DNA of 64,000 nucleotides. Source: Bedellia somnulentella (Eukaryota; Arthropoda; Insecta; Lepidoptera; Bedelliidae). The notes below the pieces were generated by a model, which had not been told where the DNA came from, did not search any database, and saw only the letters and a program-made list of their open reading frames with translations. The position numbers and the translations under genes were made by a program. Shown piece by piece: positions 10,639 to 22,056 of the stretch (its first letter is position 1; each line of letters starts with the position of its first letter). Where the stretch lies: the NCBI GenBank assembly GCA_963576735.1, contig OY755177.1, forward strand, positions 13,330,001 to 13,394,000, written 5' to 3'.

Positions 10639-11394
10639 GGAGGGTAATTCTCGCACGGTAGATACTATATCACTTTCGATATTTATGACTTTTGTGGTAT
10701 TTTGCGATCGATATTTGACTTGAGCTATTCTCACTTCATCCGATAGATATTTTACTATTGAAAACCAGTCGATATGATGATATATATCAAAGGATGATAT
10801 CGGGTGGTCACGATCAGTCGATATGATGATATTTGAAGATGTCGTGCGAACGGTAGCCATTTTGTTTTCAAATTTTGTTTGAATATAGATAGAAAATTAA
10901 AATGTAGGTAAATGTATTAAATGGATCATAGATCAAATGGTCTTAGAAGTTGTAAATAATTTCTACTTGGATCAACGTTAATTATATTATAAACTTATAA
11001 AAAATATATTATTTCGGCATTATTAAATTTCAAAAACTAAAGCCGGTTGCCGGATGGTCCAGTTAGGAATTCAGACTTTGTTTGTTACCGACAAAGTGCC
11101 AGTTAAAGGAAATTTTTTTCAAACCAAAACATATGTAAATATTGACAGATATGAAGACCTTTTCATAACTAAGATGACAGTTAAACTGACCTTTCATTCA
11201 TTTCATTCGCTTGGATCATTGATTTCGGTCTTCATTCTTATATGTCTAAGGAAAAATTACTACCGTGTGCGAGAATACAGTTTCAATCTATCAAAAGAAA
11301 TATATTTCACTTTGTGATATTTTGCACGCGACATTGAACACTTGCTATAATTTCTATGATACTAATGATATCGAACTTGCGAGAATTGCCCTCC
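10639..11394. mobile_element. Non-autonomous TIR element (756 bp), only in unit 1
   Basis: The left end 'ggagggtaattctcgc' and the right end (reverse complement 'ggagggcaattctcgc') are terminal inverted repeats. The subterminal regions also echo each other ('tttcgatat'). Unit 2 reads straight through this point at about 27518 ('gccgcactagccacg'), giving an empty site. The interior has no credible transposase. A minus-strand 101-codon ORF overlaps the left end and runs outside the element, so it is considered spurious. Confidence 0.8.
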
Positions 11395-11660
11395 TGGCTA
11401 CGAATTGCGGTCGTCATTCTAAATCCTTTGCGCAGAACCGAATTATGTTCATGTGAGTTTCATTTATCCGATTGTTATGCGAATTTGCTCAAGCTAATCC
11501 GTGTACAAACACTGCAAATATCACCAAAAACTTTATGACCACGGCTGTAACATGAGAGCTTAGTTGGGTGATCCGGTCATTTAAAGTGTTACATTTTGCT
11601 AAATACTTAAAAGTATGATGACAACGATAAAGAAATTAATTAAAAAAGCATTTATCTTTT

Positions 11661-11900
11661 CCGTGAAGTGCCGGCTTAGAATGTCAATACCATTTTCTAC
11701 CCACGGGTGTCGTAAGAGGCGACTAAGGGTATGGGGCTTTTTAAGTGGTTTTGAGCGATGCCGTTGGAAACCCATCTACAACAATATTTATATTAAAATC
11801 TTTTCCCCACTCAACTTTCAAAAGTGGCTGAGGATTTTCTTATTAGGAAACTCTGGCTACTTCTACTTCTAGGGATTTATAGCGGTGAGTATATGTATGT
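11661..11900 (+). repeat. SINE-A copy in unit 2
   Basis: This is orthologous to 200-434. Unit 2 retains 'ccactcaactttcaaaagtgg', part of which is deleted in unit 1. Confidence 0.7.
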
Positions 11901-11953
11901 ATATATGTAGACAAATTACTATGGAATAAGAAGTATATTTTAATGGTTAAACC

Positions 11954-12375
11954 AATCTAAACGTGGAGTATCTTAAATTTCATGAAGCAGCCGTCAGTTT
12001 AGTAAATTGACTAGTGTTCAACGGAGCACGCGAAATTGGGCTTTTAACGATTCCTTTATTGCCAAAATACTTTAACTACCTTCTTAATGGTTAAACATCT
12101 ATTCTATGAACAGCTACTGGTGCGTGAAGTGGATGAAATTGTTGCGGACTAGATGCCTTCAACCTTAAAATGTCAAAGAAAGACATGCACCGAAGAATAC
12201 AGATGATATTCTCTTTGATTAAATTAAGCCGCATGATTAATTAATTCGCTCTGGAGTTTGTGAATCAAAACGATAACACACAGCTCTTCGCATAATTATA
12301 TTGTGTGTTTTGATTAACTACAAAAAAAGACTATTGTTAGCATAATTATGATTGTGCAACCTTGTGTTTTTTTTA
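11954..12375. repeat. Left arm of inverted repeat (unit 2)
   Basis: This is the reverse complement of 17940-18303 and orthologous to 483-900. Confidence 0.75.
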
Positions 12376-12629
12376 ATTATTAAGTTTTGTGAATGTTAAA
12401 CTGATGATTGGCTTCTTGTTATACTTTTCAGTTGCTATTTAATTATTATTGGCTGTAAGTTTTCCGTTATTAATAAATAAAATAAAAATAAAATAAACAG
12501 TTTTTTTTAATAATTTCTATATCTGTGATCATTTACAATAACTGAATGTTTTAGTAAATGCTTTATTCCTTATTGATTTTTAAAATAACAGGTGCTTCAA
12601 ATAAAATCGTTCTGGCTTAAATTAAGTTC

Positions 12630-12987
12630 ATTTGCAATGTGCGTGCATAAAACTGGATGCAAGTTCAATCAATCACGGAATGACAGGTCGCGTAACTACC
12701 TGCAGCCCTCTCATCAAATGGTGATAATTAAGCCCCACTATCTTTACCCAATCAATACGCACACATGATAAACGATTAATTGGGTTCGTTTGCATCAAAG
12801 AAAAATAAATTGTATTTGTCGGTTTTCAGAATAAAATGTACGATAAAATATGAACATCGGAATATCGTTTGCGGGAGTTTTTTACATTTGATAAATTGGA
12901 GTAGATATGTGCATTCGTTTATAGAGTGGTAACAATGTAGTTTATTTTTCCTCCTCATATCCCATATACGTCTCCACCAAGGGGCTC
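12630..12987. other. Second copy of the identical 358-bp island
   Basis: This is base-for-base identical to 1173-1530, including the 60-codon minus-strand ORF at 12776-12958. Confidence 0.7.
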
Positions 12988-13193
12988 GAGCCCTATATAT
13001 GGTGATTTGGCTTTAGTCCACCACGCTGGCCAATTGCGGGTTGGCAGACTAACGACTAATTGTGACACTAAAATTTTACGATAATTTCAATTTATCTTAA
13101 TAGGCATGGCATTCGCACTGCACGCTAGTATACTTCCAATGGGATGGCAGAAATTTGGTCATTTGACATTTCAGGTACGGATGAGACGGTTAA

Positions 13194-13374
13194 CATACAT
13201 ACATACATACATACATATACTAACGGCTATAAATCCCAAGAAAGGGGTAGCCGGAGCTAAGGAATTAGAAATTCCTCAGCCACTGTTGGAAGGTGCATGG
13301 GGAATAGATGGTGAAATAAAGGTTCTTGGTGATGGGTCTCCAACCGCATCGCCCAAAAATCCCTTAAAAGCTCC
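13194..13374 (-). repeat. 5'-truncated SINE-A with 11-bp TSD, unit 2 only
   Basis: It is flanked by 'gagacggttaa' (13183-13193) and 'gagacgattaa' (13375-13385). Unit 1 has one copy at about 1753. On the minus strand the element ends in a long TATG tail, seen as (cata)n from 13196. This is a clear post-duplication retroposition. Confidence 0.85.
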
Positions 13375-13970
13375 GAGACGATTAAATATGAATGTATCCA
13401 AGCGAATTTCCTCTTAATTTTGGCAGCACTATTAAGTAATTTAAAAAACCTATAATCCAAAGGCAGGCATTATAAAATAACTTGTATCTGTCCTTGGCAC
13501 CACAAACACTTTTAGAGCTTGGTATTATTGAAAGTGTCATTTATATTTCAAGTCTTAAGGGTGTAACTATTTCAGCCTTTGCTCAGTTATGCAGATCCTG
13601 GTCAACAAAAGTGAATAACACTTTTTAATAAGTATTTTTTTTAATTTGTTTTCTTTGGTTTCGTAATTAAGGTATTACGGTAGGATATTATGGATTTTTT
13701 GTTTAGTTTTAGAGTGGAAGATGCGCTGTGCTTCCTGGGTCTTAAATTTCAGCTTGTCGGCATATAAGTTATATTAACATATTCAATGTTTTATTGTATT
13801 CAGTGAAATTAACACCAAGTCATCATTATTTATCGTTATATTGAAGCTATCCATCTTGTCTGCTTCCGTTTAGCATCCGCTTAATGTTTCGTAAACCTTC
13901 TCGTAGTGGTAACAATTTAGTTTAAAGGCAAAATGTGTACCAATGAGAAGGTATGTAGACATCATTTAAA

Positions 13971-14390
13971 TTTAATTAAAACAACTTTTTGATTTTCGGA
14001 TATTTTAATCGCGTGTAATTACATTATTTTTAAAGCCCGACGCGACGTTTCGAAAACTTTTCAGTTATCATGGTCATGGGAAGACTGAGGTGTTATTTGT
14101 CATTATACAGTACTATAAAATTATTAATACTAACTACCTTCACAAAATTTTAAGTTACATTTGCGTTTAATATTTGCTATGTACAAAAAGAGCTAATGTT
14201 ATCTGGAGTCTTGCTAGTGTTCTTCCCTCGCTTAGTTGTGCTAATGATCGGGTTCCAAGCAGGTGATAATTGCCAACCATCATCTCTATTGAAGTTTGGA
14301 TGTTTCTTTATTTCAATAGAGATGATGGTTGGCAATTGAAGATTGGATGTTTCTTTATTTCAATAGAGATGATGGTTGGCAATTACCAGG
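13971..14390. other. Unit-2-only block with inverted and direct repeats
   Basis: This replaces the unit 1 block 2366-3420. At 14268-14293 a 26-bp sequence occurs in one orientation, and it recurs inverted at 14312-14337 and 14359-14384. The two inverted copies are a tandem direct repeat of ~47 bp. The first 150 bp include 'gcccgacgcgacgtttcg', which looks like a mobile-element end. No ORF is present. Confidence 0.55.
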
Positions 14391-16256
14391 TTTGAAATAA
14401 CACTGCTCAATACAGTTGTTAATGACTGGGTAATTCGATTGACAATCATTTACTATCTGTTTTTTACAATTTATTCTTCTAAGTACAGCTAAAATTATAC
14501 AATGATGTCCTGATAGCCAATTTGCAAAGCCAATTTTATTAAAATTGTACTGAGTATGGACTGTGACTTTTTAATATAAAAATTAACTCCTATCGAGAGT
14601 TGTTGTAAGTAAACATTTGTTATGACAAGTTTAACATTAACTTTAATGTATATTTTCATAGAAATTTATACGAGTGTAATTCAATACATGAAATAGCAAA
14701 ACTACATCTTTTGTTTTAAATTACCATCAATATTAATAATTCATTAGACAGTACAAACAGACGTATTTGAGTCTCATCTAGATATTGAAACATAAAAGAA
14801 CATTTTAATTAACGTACTTACTTTGGTGCCAACACCCGATGTAGAATGTTCAGTGTTATCAACACTCGTACAGTCGTAATCGTCGAACAGTCAATACTGT
14901 CTTAGCTCAGACTTTCATCAAAAATGTGAATATATTTTTTTTTCAATTTTTTATTCCAATTTAGAATTTCAAATTCACTTTATATTTGAATAAAATAAAA
15001 TTATGATTACTTTTAAATAAACCACTTTTTAAAGTAAGGTATAAATATTTATAACTTTAATTGTGAAATGTAAATGTTCTTAGTTTACACACAGATAATA
15101 TAATACTATACTGTTTACAGTTCAAATAATAATAATTTAACAAGTATTTTCATGAAACTTTTGACGGATTTCTCTTAACTCAGTATATTTTTCTTGTTAA
15201 TCAATATCTGCAACCACATGTCCATATGTTATAAATAATTTTACTTCAATTATTGGGACTTTTATATTAGTCATTTGACTAAAATTCGGTCACAAGATTT
15301 AGTTCGATGTATAAAAAGTACAAACAATAAATACAAGTTAATAAATAACTATCAATTTAATAAGCAACATTTACTAAAAAGGTGTTAATTCTGTTTTTCC
15401 CTTTATTAGCGGCAATACCGTTTAAACTATTGGAGGCATCGAGGCGTCAACAAGGATATTGGTAAAGTTTCTCTCTCGAATAGTTTGGATACAATTTCCG
15501 AATCTTCGGAAACAAACTTGCTTTAGTTAGTTGCCGAATCTTGCGAGTTACCTGTTATTGGCGAAGTTTAGTGGTCCGGATTGTCCGGCAGGACTATGCG
15601 GGAAGGCTTTGCGGGAGTCGGAAATTTACACCGCCACTGTTTGCTAACAAGCTTGTGCGGGGTTCGATTATGTCTGCGGACTTTCTGCTTGCTTATTAAA
15701 GAGAGCGAGCTTTCTTTTAATAAGCATACAGATATGAAATCTACATTTTATTATAAGTAAAGGTAGCAAAGCTTGTGGCTAACTGATTATCAACTGGCGT
15801 GTACAACTAGGAAAACAAAATATTCATGATGCAAAACTGAGACTATTGTTTTGAAATAGTTTACTTTTGCAATAAGTAACACGGTACGGTAGTAACAATT
15901 CAAATCTTTTTGTTCATGAAAACCTCATGTGGGGATTATTACTAATAAATAAAGAATAAATAAAGGAAAGAAAAACTTCGACACAGGCGGGGATCGAACC
16001 CGCGACCTCGGGTAAACGCCCCGGACGCTCTGCTAACTGAGTTACCGTGTCAGTTGGCTGCCAGTGCGAAATTCTTCTATCCTTTATTTCGTTTACACGT
16101 TTAAGTAGTGTTTGCGTTTCCTACCTCCGAATTTTTTACTAATTCGGAAAGCCACTTGTCTACCTTTTCAGATAGAATGCAAATGTTGAAAACGCCTAAC
16201 TATCATATAATTCAAATCTTTTTGTTCATGAAAACCTCATGTGGGGATTATTACTA

Positions 16257-17547
16257 CGAGGGCTGCTATTTATGTATCCGGAACTGGCCACTTACAGAAC
16301 AATAATTTAAAAAGTAATTACATCATTTAAAAATAGAACTCTTTAGCTTTAGAATACATTTATTTTTATGTGACTGTCAATTGTTTTCACATCGTAGCGT
16401 CATTTTGAAAATTGCGTGTCTTCACCACCATGGATTTAACTCGTGAACATTTTCGTGCCATGATTTTTTACGATTTTCGGCGTGGTCTAACTCAAAAACA
16501 GTGCATCGATCAGCTTACTTCGACTTTTGGGGATGAAGCACCCTCAAAGACCACTGTGTATCACTGGTTTAGCGAGTTTAATCGTGGACGATCTAAGCTT
16601 ACTGATGAAATTAAAGAAGGTCGCCCTAAAACGGTCGTTGTACCTCAAAACATCGATGCTGTCCGGGAACTAATAACTCAAGATCGTCATGTTACATATC
16701 GTGAGATAGAGGCATCTCTGGGCATTAGTATGACGAGCATACATAAGATACTTCATGAACATTTAGCTGTAAAAAAAATTTGCTCCCGTTGGATTCCGCA
16801 CAACTTGAGTATTGATCAAAAACAGGCTCGTGTCGATTGGTGCAAAGAAATGTTAAAAAAATACAACCGTGGTGCGTCAAAAGCTGTTTATAATATCTAC
16901 ACAGGTGACGAATCTTGGATCTACGCTTACGACCCCGAAACTAAGCAGCAGTCCACGGTGTGGGTGTTCCAAGATGAGCCGAACCCAACAAAAGTTATTC
17001 GTGCAAAAAGCACATTGAAGCAAATGGTCGCTTGTTTTTTTGGTATAAATGGCCATGTAGCTACAGTGCCTTTAGAGAATCGTAAAACTGTTAATTCGGA
17101 GTGGTATACGACCATTTGTTTGCCGGAAGTCTTTGAACAAATAAGAAAGACTAACCGACAACGTAGAATCATTCTGCATCACGACAATGCTAGCTGTCAC
17201 AGGTCGGCCGTCACAACTCAGTTTTTAGAAGCTCAAAAGATCGAATTGACAGGTCATCCGCCGTACAGCCCTGATTTGGCACCCAATGATTTTTATTTAT
17301 TTCCAAATGTGAAGAAAAAATTACGTGGTCAACGTTTTTCGAGCCGCGAAGAGGCAGTCGATGCGTTCAAAATGCACGTTTTGGAGATACCTCAGTCTGA
17401 GTGGAAAAAGTGCTATGAAAATTGGTTTCAACGCATGCAAAAGTGTATAGATCTGAGCGGCGAATATTTTGAGAAGCAATAAAACCATATTAATTGATAT
17501 ATGTTTGTTTCTTTTTTTTATTCCGGATACATAAATAGCAGCCCTCG
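16257..17547 (+). mobile_element. Complete mariner element, 1291 bp
   Basis: Terminal inverted repeats of 27 bp (16257-16283 and 17521-17547) match perfectly and begin 'cgagggctgc'. TA dinucleotides at 16255-16256 and 17548-17549 form the target duplication. One uninterrupted transposase gene lies between the ends. The combination of perfect ends and an intact gene points to a recent, possibly still active insertion. It sits inside a SINE-C repeat that is itself inserted only in unit 2, so it is among the younger events here. Confidence 0.95.
16430..17482 (+). CDS. Mariner transposase (DDD catalytic triad), intact, 350 aa
   Basis: The protein excises and reinserts mariner DNA by cut-and-paste at TA sites in the nucleus. 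The start is the ATG at 16430 in a good context (caccATGg). The N-terminal ~110 residues contain two helix-turn-helix-like regions, with the GRP linker in 'KEGRPKT'. The catalytic Asp residues lie in 'TGDESWIY', 'LHHDNASCH' and 'YSPDLAPND'. The last two are 34 residues apart, the D34D spacing of true mariners. The C-terminus 'EWKKCYENWFQRMQKCI' is family-typical. Length equals the usual ~345-350 aa. No stops or frameshifts are present. The subfamily is not assigned. Confidence 0.95.
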   Translation: MDLTREHFRAMIFYDFRRGLTQKQCIDQLTSTFGDEAPSKTTVYHWFSEFNRGRSKLTDEIKEGRPKTVVVPQNIDAVRELITQDRHVTYREIEASLGISMTSIHKILHEHLAVKKICSRWIPHNLSIDQKQARVDWCKEMLKKYNRGASKAVYNIYTGDESWIYAYDPETKQQSTVWVFQDEPNPTKVIRAKSTLKQMVACFFGINGHVATVPLENRKTVNSEWYTTICLPEVFEQIRKTNRQRRIILHHDNASCHRSAVTTQFLEAQKIELTGHPPYSPDLAPNDFYLFPNVKKKLRGQRFSSREEAVDAFKMHVLEIPQSEWKKCYENWFQRMQKCIDLSGEYFEKQ

Positions 17548-17939
17548 TATTAAATAAAGAATAAATAAAGGAAAGAAAAACTTCGACACAGGCGGGGATC
17601 GAACCCGCGACCTCGGTTGTGCCGAAGTTTTTCTTTCCTTTATTTATTACGGTAGTAACAAGTTGAAATGATGATAAATGTATGAAAAACAGTAAAAAGG
17701 CACACAAAGTGAGAGCGGTCTCTGTCTAGCCAAATGAAGTGAGTAGAAAACGCAGTGGCAATTTTGATGTGTCGAATTTTAAAAAGGTTAACAAATATAA
17801 ATACGTATTTAAGATAAAAATATTTTAACGAGTAAAATGTAGACATCAGCACTGCTAACCTTGCATGGGCACATGTCGTAAATGTTATTGATTTTGATTG
17901 TGACTAAGTATTAAAAGACTGCCTCCGAGGTCTCTCAAT

Positions 17940-18303
17940 TAATCAAATCACACAAAATATATTATGCGAAGAGCTGTGATTTGTATGCTATCGTTTTGAT
18001 TCACAAACTCCAGAGCTAATTAATTAATCATGCGACTTAATATAATCAAAGAGAATATCATCTGTATTCTTCGGTGCATGTCTTTCTTTGACATTTTAAG
18101 GTTGAAGGCATCTAGTCCACAACAATTTCATCCACTTCACGCACCAGTAGCTGTTCATAGAATAGATGTTTAACCATTAAAAAGGTAGTTAAAGTATTTT
18201 GGCAATAAAGGAATCGTTAAAAGCCTAATTTCGCGTGCTCCGTTTAACACTAGTAAATTGACCAAACTGACTGCTGCTACATGCAATTTAAGTTACTCCA
18301 GAT
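17940..18303. repeat. Right arm of inverted repeat (unit 2)
   Basis: This is the reverse complement of 11954-12375, slightly shortened at the inner edge relative to unit 1. Confidence 0.75.
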
Positions 18304-18306
18304 TTA

Positions 18307-18556
18307 TTGACTGCCTGCGTGGTCTCGCAATTAAGCGCTTGGCTTCAAGTACGGAGGTCTCGGGTTCGATATCTGGATGGGTTAACTCACAAATTTAATT
18401 TGTAAGATGTAACACAGTTTGGAAGGATATTGCAGACTTGAATCACCTGATTATCCGAAAATTAAGATGTTTCCGTGCTTTTGAGGGCACGTTAAGCCGT
18501 CGGTCCCGGATACTATTACGGTAGTAGTCGTTAGTCTGCCAACCCGCAATTCGGTA
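18307..18556 (+). repeat. SINE-D copy, unit 2
   Basis: It has the tRNA-like head with B box ('cgggttcgatatctgg') and the body down to 'gtctgccaacccgcaatt', where the sequence switches to unrelated AT-rich DNA. It is orthologous to 6399-6735. Confidence 0.65.
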
Positions 18557-18728
18557 TGCAAAGTTTTACAAAAGTTATTATTATTTATTCACCTTAAAGA
18601 ACAGAATGTTGTAATAAATAGAATCGGAATCCAAGGTTTTCTATAATAACCTCAGAAGCAGAATGATGAAATCGATATATATGTTAAAGTTCCCACATAA
18701 AATTAATTACTTAAATCAATTTACTTAA

Positions 18729-21151
18729 ACTAGGACTTCAATGCAAGTGTGCAATTGAAAAAAGAGCTGAGCGATATGTTCGACTCGACTGAACTATCTT
18801 TATTGCAAATTATTATATTAATTATTATGAAAAATTTGTTTTTTGATTTTTTTTATTCTGAGTGCGTAATTTCTTAATTTTTTTGTCAACTAAAACAATA
18901 TATATCATAGTCTTGATCAAGATCGGTCAAGCAGTTCAGGAGGGGTAGCGTTCCGAAGAAGCGGCGGAAGTGAGCGTATGAGTTTCTCTATGGTAAGTCT
19001 ATGGAAAAGTTTTTGGCAATTTCTTCTAGATGTCAGAAAAAGTTCGATTTTTTTTTCACTAAAACCCGTAGACAGAGAATGAGAGGTTTTCCTTTTTTTC
19101 TTTTTTTCTCCTTCCCTGTTCTCAGGATAGATGGCGCCAGATTTGCTATGTTACTGGTAGGAATGGAACGTCACACCGTTTTTCACACTTGGATGTAATG
19201 ATATCGTAAAATGGAACGTACATAAAAACGTTCTGATTTGAAAGTCTAAATAAACATCAGTTTAAGCCAAGATAGCTCAAAAGTAAATAAACAAAGACGG
19301 TATTTATATTTAACATTCTTTTTGTTGTTTTTACTCGCCAAAAAGTTACTCTATGGTGCTGTGACACATGTTTTTAAAGTTGACATTGGCGAAATTATTG
19401 TGGCAACACGATTGAGGCAACAAAGAAAAAATTTAAGTAAGTAACGTAAGAAGTAACGTAGTTACATCAACGCCATCTACAGAGCTCTAGGAAACTATGT
19501 TGTTTTTTTATTTCTCGAAAAGAAAACCTCTCATTACAATAGACCCAGGGGAAGCGTGTCGGCAAGTGAGATGGGTAATACAAAATAGTGTTGTTACTCA
19601 AAATAGTTTTCCCCGTATTGTGGGTAATTTTACATTTTTTTTTAACTTTATCCTCGAAATTTTCCAATCAATTATTTGATAATTGTTATCATTATAGTAG
19701 TTTATTATTGGTTATTAGTCAAAGTAAGTCCAAAACATATAGAAGTAAACATATGAACCGTGTATCCAAACGATCTGCATGCTCGTCGTCATCGGGGGCT
19801 GATGAGTCCCGCGCATAGATCACACACATCCGAAAACTATATCAAATTAGAGCAAAAAATATTTACTCTCCATCAAAATAAGGTCAAACCTCCGAAGGGA
19901 ATGCAGATCGTTTAATTAGATACATAGTACTATATGTATTTGCGAAATAAATAAAACAATCGAATGTATTACTGAAATGGTTTAATTCTTTAACATTATT
20001 ACATTAGTACATTATTCCAAGTGTGTGTGGGTGCATGGTAAATATAACATGGCTATAATGATGAATTCTAGCACTTAATGAACGTCATAATGCCTACCGC
20101 ATCACTTAACTAAAGAAGAAGAACAGGCGACAAACTCCTCCAATGCATTCTCCTATTACACTAGTCATTAAGTTGTACGTATCACGGGGCTAACGAGATC
20201 TAAAAAAATGTTTTTATTTATCATAAACAAAAAAGTACTTAATGAACGTCATGAACAAGCCCTGCCTAACTTACCACCTGCTCGGAAACTAAAACTGAAG
20301 GTAAAAGAGCAGGCGAGAAAACTGTAAAAAAATCTACTCTTCATATACCCACATTAACAAGAAAAATAGTACATGCCATGGAATCCTTTTTAAGATCTAA
20401 ATAATAAACATCCTTTATATAACTTATATTAGTATATTGAAATACATATTTTTTAATTAATTCAGGGTTTTAGGGTTAAATAAAATACTTGTGCTGGCAA
20501 CATTACTATGATAGAGATTTTAGGTTATCAAATTTTAAATATAATTTTCATGCATTTGCAGTTTATTTTTCTGCATAAATTAGATATGTATGTGTCATAA
20601 ATAGAAAATATAATAATCTTACACTGTTATTATTCTAAAACTAAATGGTACTTACGAGTGGAAAGACAAATCTGGTTGCTTAGTTTCGCTATTACTTTTA
20701 CACGATATAACACTGCACCTGACCATTTTATTGAATGTTTAATTATTTCTAATGTTAAATTATATTTCTATTTATTGCCAGAACCGATCTCACATAAATA
20801 ACTAACTAAAAAATCAACGAAATTCCTAATTTTTCTGCTTATCAATTCAAAAACGGTTTGTTTATTTTGAAAATGTCAAACGGTTTGTTTAGCAAAGTAC
20901 TTTGCCGGCTTGGCCAGCAGTAAGGGACAGCAAATTATATAGTCATGTCTCACTTACTCTTAGTATTTTTAATATTTATTTTCTCCGTCTAGTGCGAGTG
21001 AAACAAAATATATGCAGATGTCTATTGTATTCTCTGTCTACGCTAAAACCTGTAGGTACTTTGTGGCTATCAGCCTGTGAAATTTGGTTAAGATCTGTCA
21101 AGCGGTTCCGAAGGAGTAGCGTTCCATGGAAACGGCTAACCCGCGTATAAG
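18729..21151. other. Unclassified 2.4-kb insert, unit 2 only
   Basis: Unit 1 reads through at about 6849 ('cttaaattatacaaatatg'), whereas unit 2 diverges after 'cttaaa' and rejoins at 'ttatgcaaatatg'. A ~40-bp motif near the left end (about 18917-18960, 'gatcggtcaagcagttc') recurs near the right end (about 21092-21130, 'gatctgtcaagcggttcc') in direct orientation. The interior is AT-rich with two related 'aatgaacgtcat' segments near 20080 and 20240. No ORF looks real. It could be a decayed LTR or other element. Confidence 0.55.
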
Positions 21152-22056
21152 ATTATGCAAATATGAAATATTTGGTGCAACTTAAGATAAATTAGTTTTG
21201 GGCCAAATATACGGAGCTCTTGTAGTAAATCGGATGTAGGCAAGGAAAGTAACAAGTATACGCTAATATACTTAAAAATACAGCAAAAATATAAGTTTTA
21301 TTTTTTATTTGCGGTTAAGTAGATAAAATTGTCACCAAGTACCTATTTAATAAAACCAGTTGTAAAAAGTAGTTGGAAATCTTTTATCAACAATACATTC
21401 ACCCTTTTATATCATTCTCTGTCGAGATATAAAAGTGGATTAAAACTCACAACCTCTATCATACTTATAAAAGAGATCTAAAAACGAAATGAAAATTCGA
21501 TCAATTACTGAGCTGGGGTGGAAAACAAAACGCCATTTTAGAATAATGAAAGTACTCGTCAATATATCACGTCAACACCGTATTTTATAATGGACTTTCA
21601 ATAAGCTAATAAATTATGCATGAAGTGAAATATAGTAGAATTACACAAAACGAAAAATACGAACAAGACAAAGTATTTTATTCCGACGCAAATCTTCGGT
21701 AACTTATTGGAAGTGTCAATTAATCAAACCATTCTGGATTTCAGATATTGTTCCTTGAGAAAATAATGTGAACGTTTTCTTTGCTCCTTTCATTGTATGA
21801 AAAAAAACATTACTTTACACCCTTATCCCCAAGTGAGCAGCAACGATACCTATTCTTGTAGTTCACTTAGTCTAGTTGATGCTTCTGCGTGAGCCATGTT
21901 TGTGCTGTATGGGTCAAGAAAAGGGTGTCGTGACGGAGTTACGTTAAATCCTTAAGTTTGTAGTAAAGATTGGCTGGCAATGTGAATTGAAACGCTGAGA
22001 TTTTTCATTTTTCCATCTATTAACCTCAGAACTGCGTAGGGTTTTTTTTATTCAGA

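Larger units (their letters stand above)
1..11463. repeat. Tandem segmental duplication, unit 1
   Basis: The sequence from base 3 onward reappears from 11464 (unit 2), and its first ~160 bp reappear again from 27589 (unit 3), in the same orientation. Matching pairs read by eye include 483-900 with 11954-12375, 5215-5560 with 15405-15740, 6840-7760 with 21155-22055, 7760-8740 with 24086-25090, and 10263-10635 with 27128-27515. Outside insertions the copies differ by roughly a few percent plus small indels. The left edge of unit 1 is cut by the window start. The shared core carries no convincing gene. The unit-1-only blocks are 2366-3420, 3717-4535, about 8890-10262, and 10639-11394. Confidence 0.9.
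15899..17648 (-). mobile_element. SINE-C composite (tandem, tRNA-like) carrying a mariner, 13-bp TSD
   Basis: It is bounded by 'acggtagtaacaa' at 15886-15898 and 17649-17661, while unit 1 has one copy near 5696. Inside, a ~312-bp unit starts at 15899 and restarts at 16211. On the minus strand each unit holds a tRNA-like segment (15990-16050), with a B box in 'gcgggttcgatccccgc' and an acceptor-like 'gacacgg/ctgtgtc' pairing. The anticodon arm is not canonical, so this is a SINE head rather than a working tRNA. The second unit is split by mariner at 16257-17547. The right end folds back on itself (17560-17648). Confidence 0.75.

Noticed and set aside
10555..10860. 101-codon minus-strand ORF
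   Set aside because: It crosses the left end of the 10639-11394 TIR element, has no domain, and its outer part is not conserved in unit 2.
15990..16050. Functional tRNA gene on the minus strand
   Set aside because: Acceptor and T arms look good, but the anticodon arm is not canonical (no T33) and the segment is part of a repeated SINE.
17321..17707. 128-codon minus-strand ORF overlapping the mariner end
   Set aside because: It is a shadow of the transposase gene extended through the ITR into a SINE.
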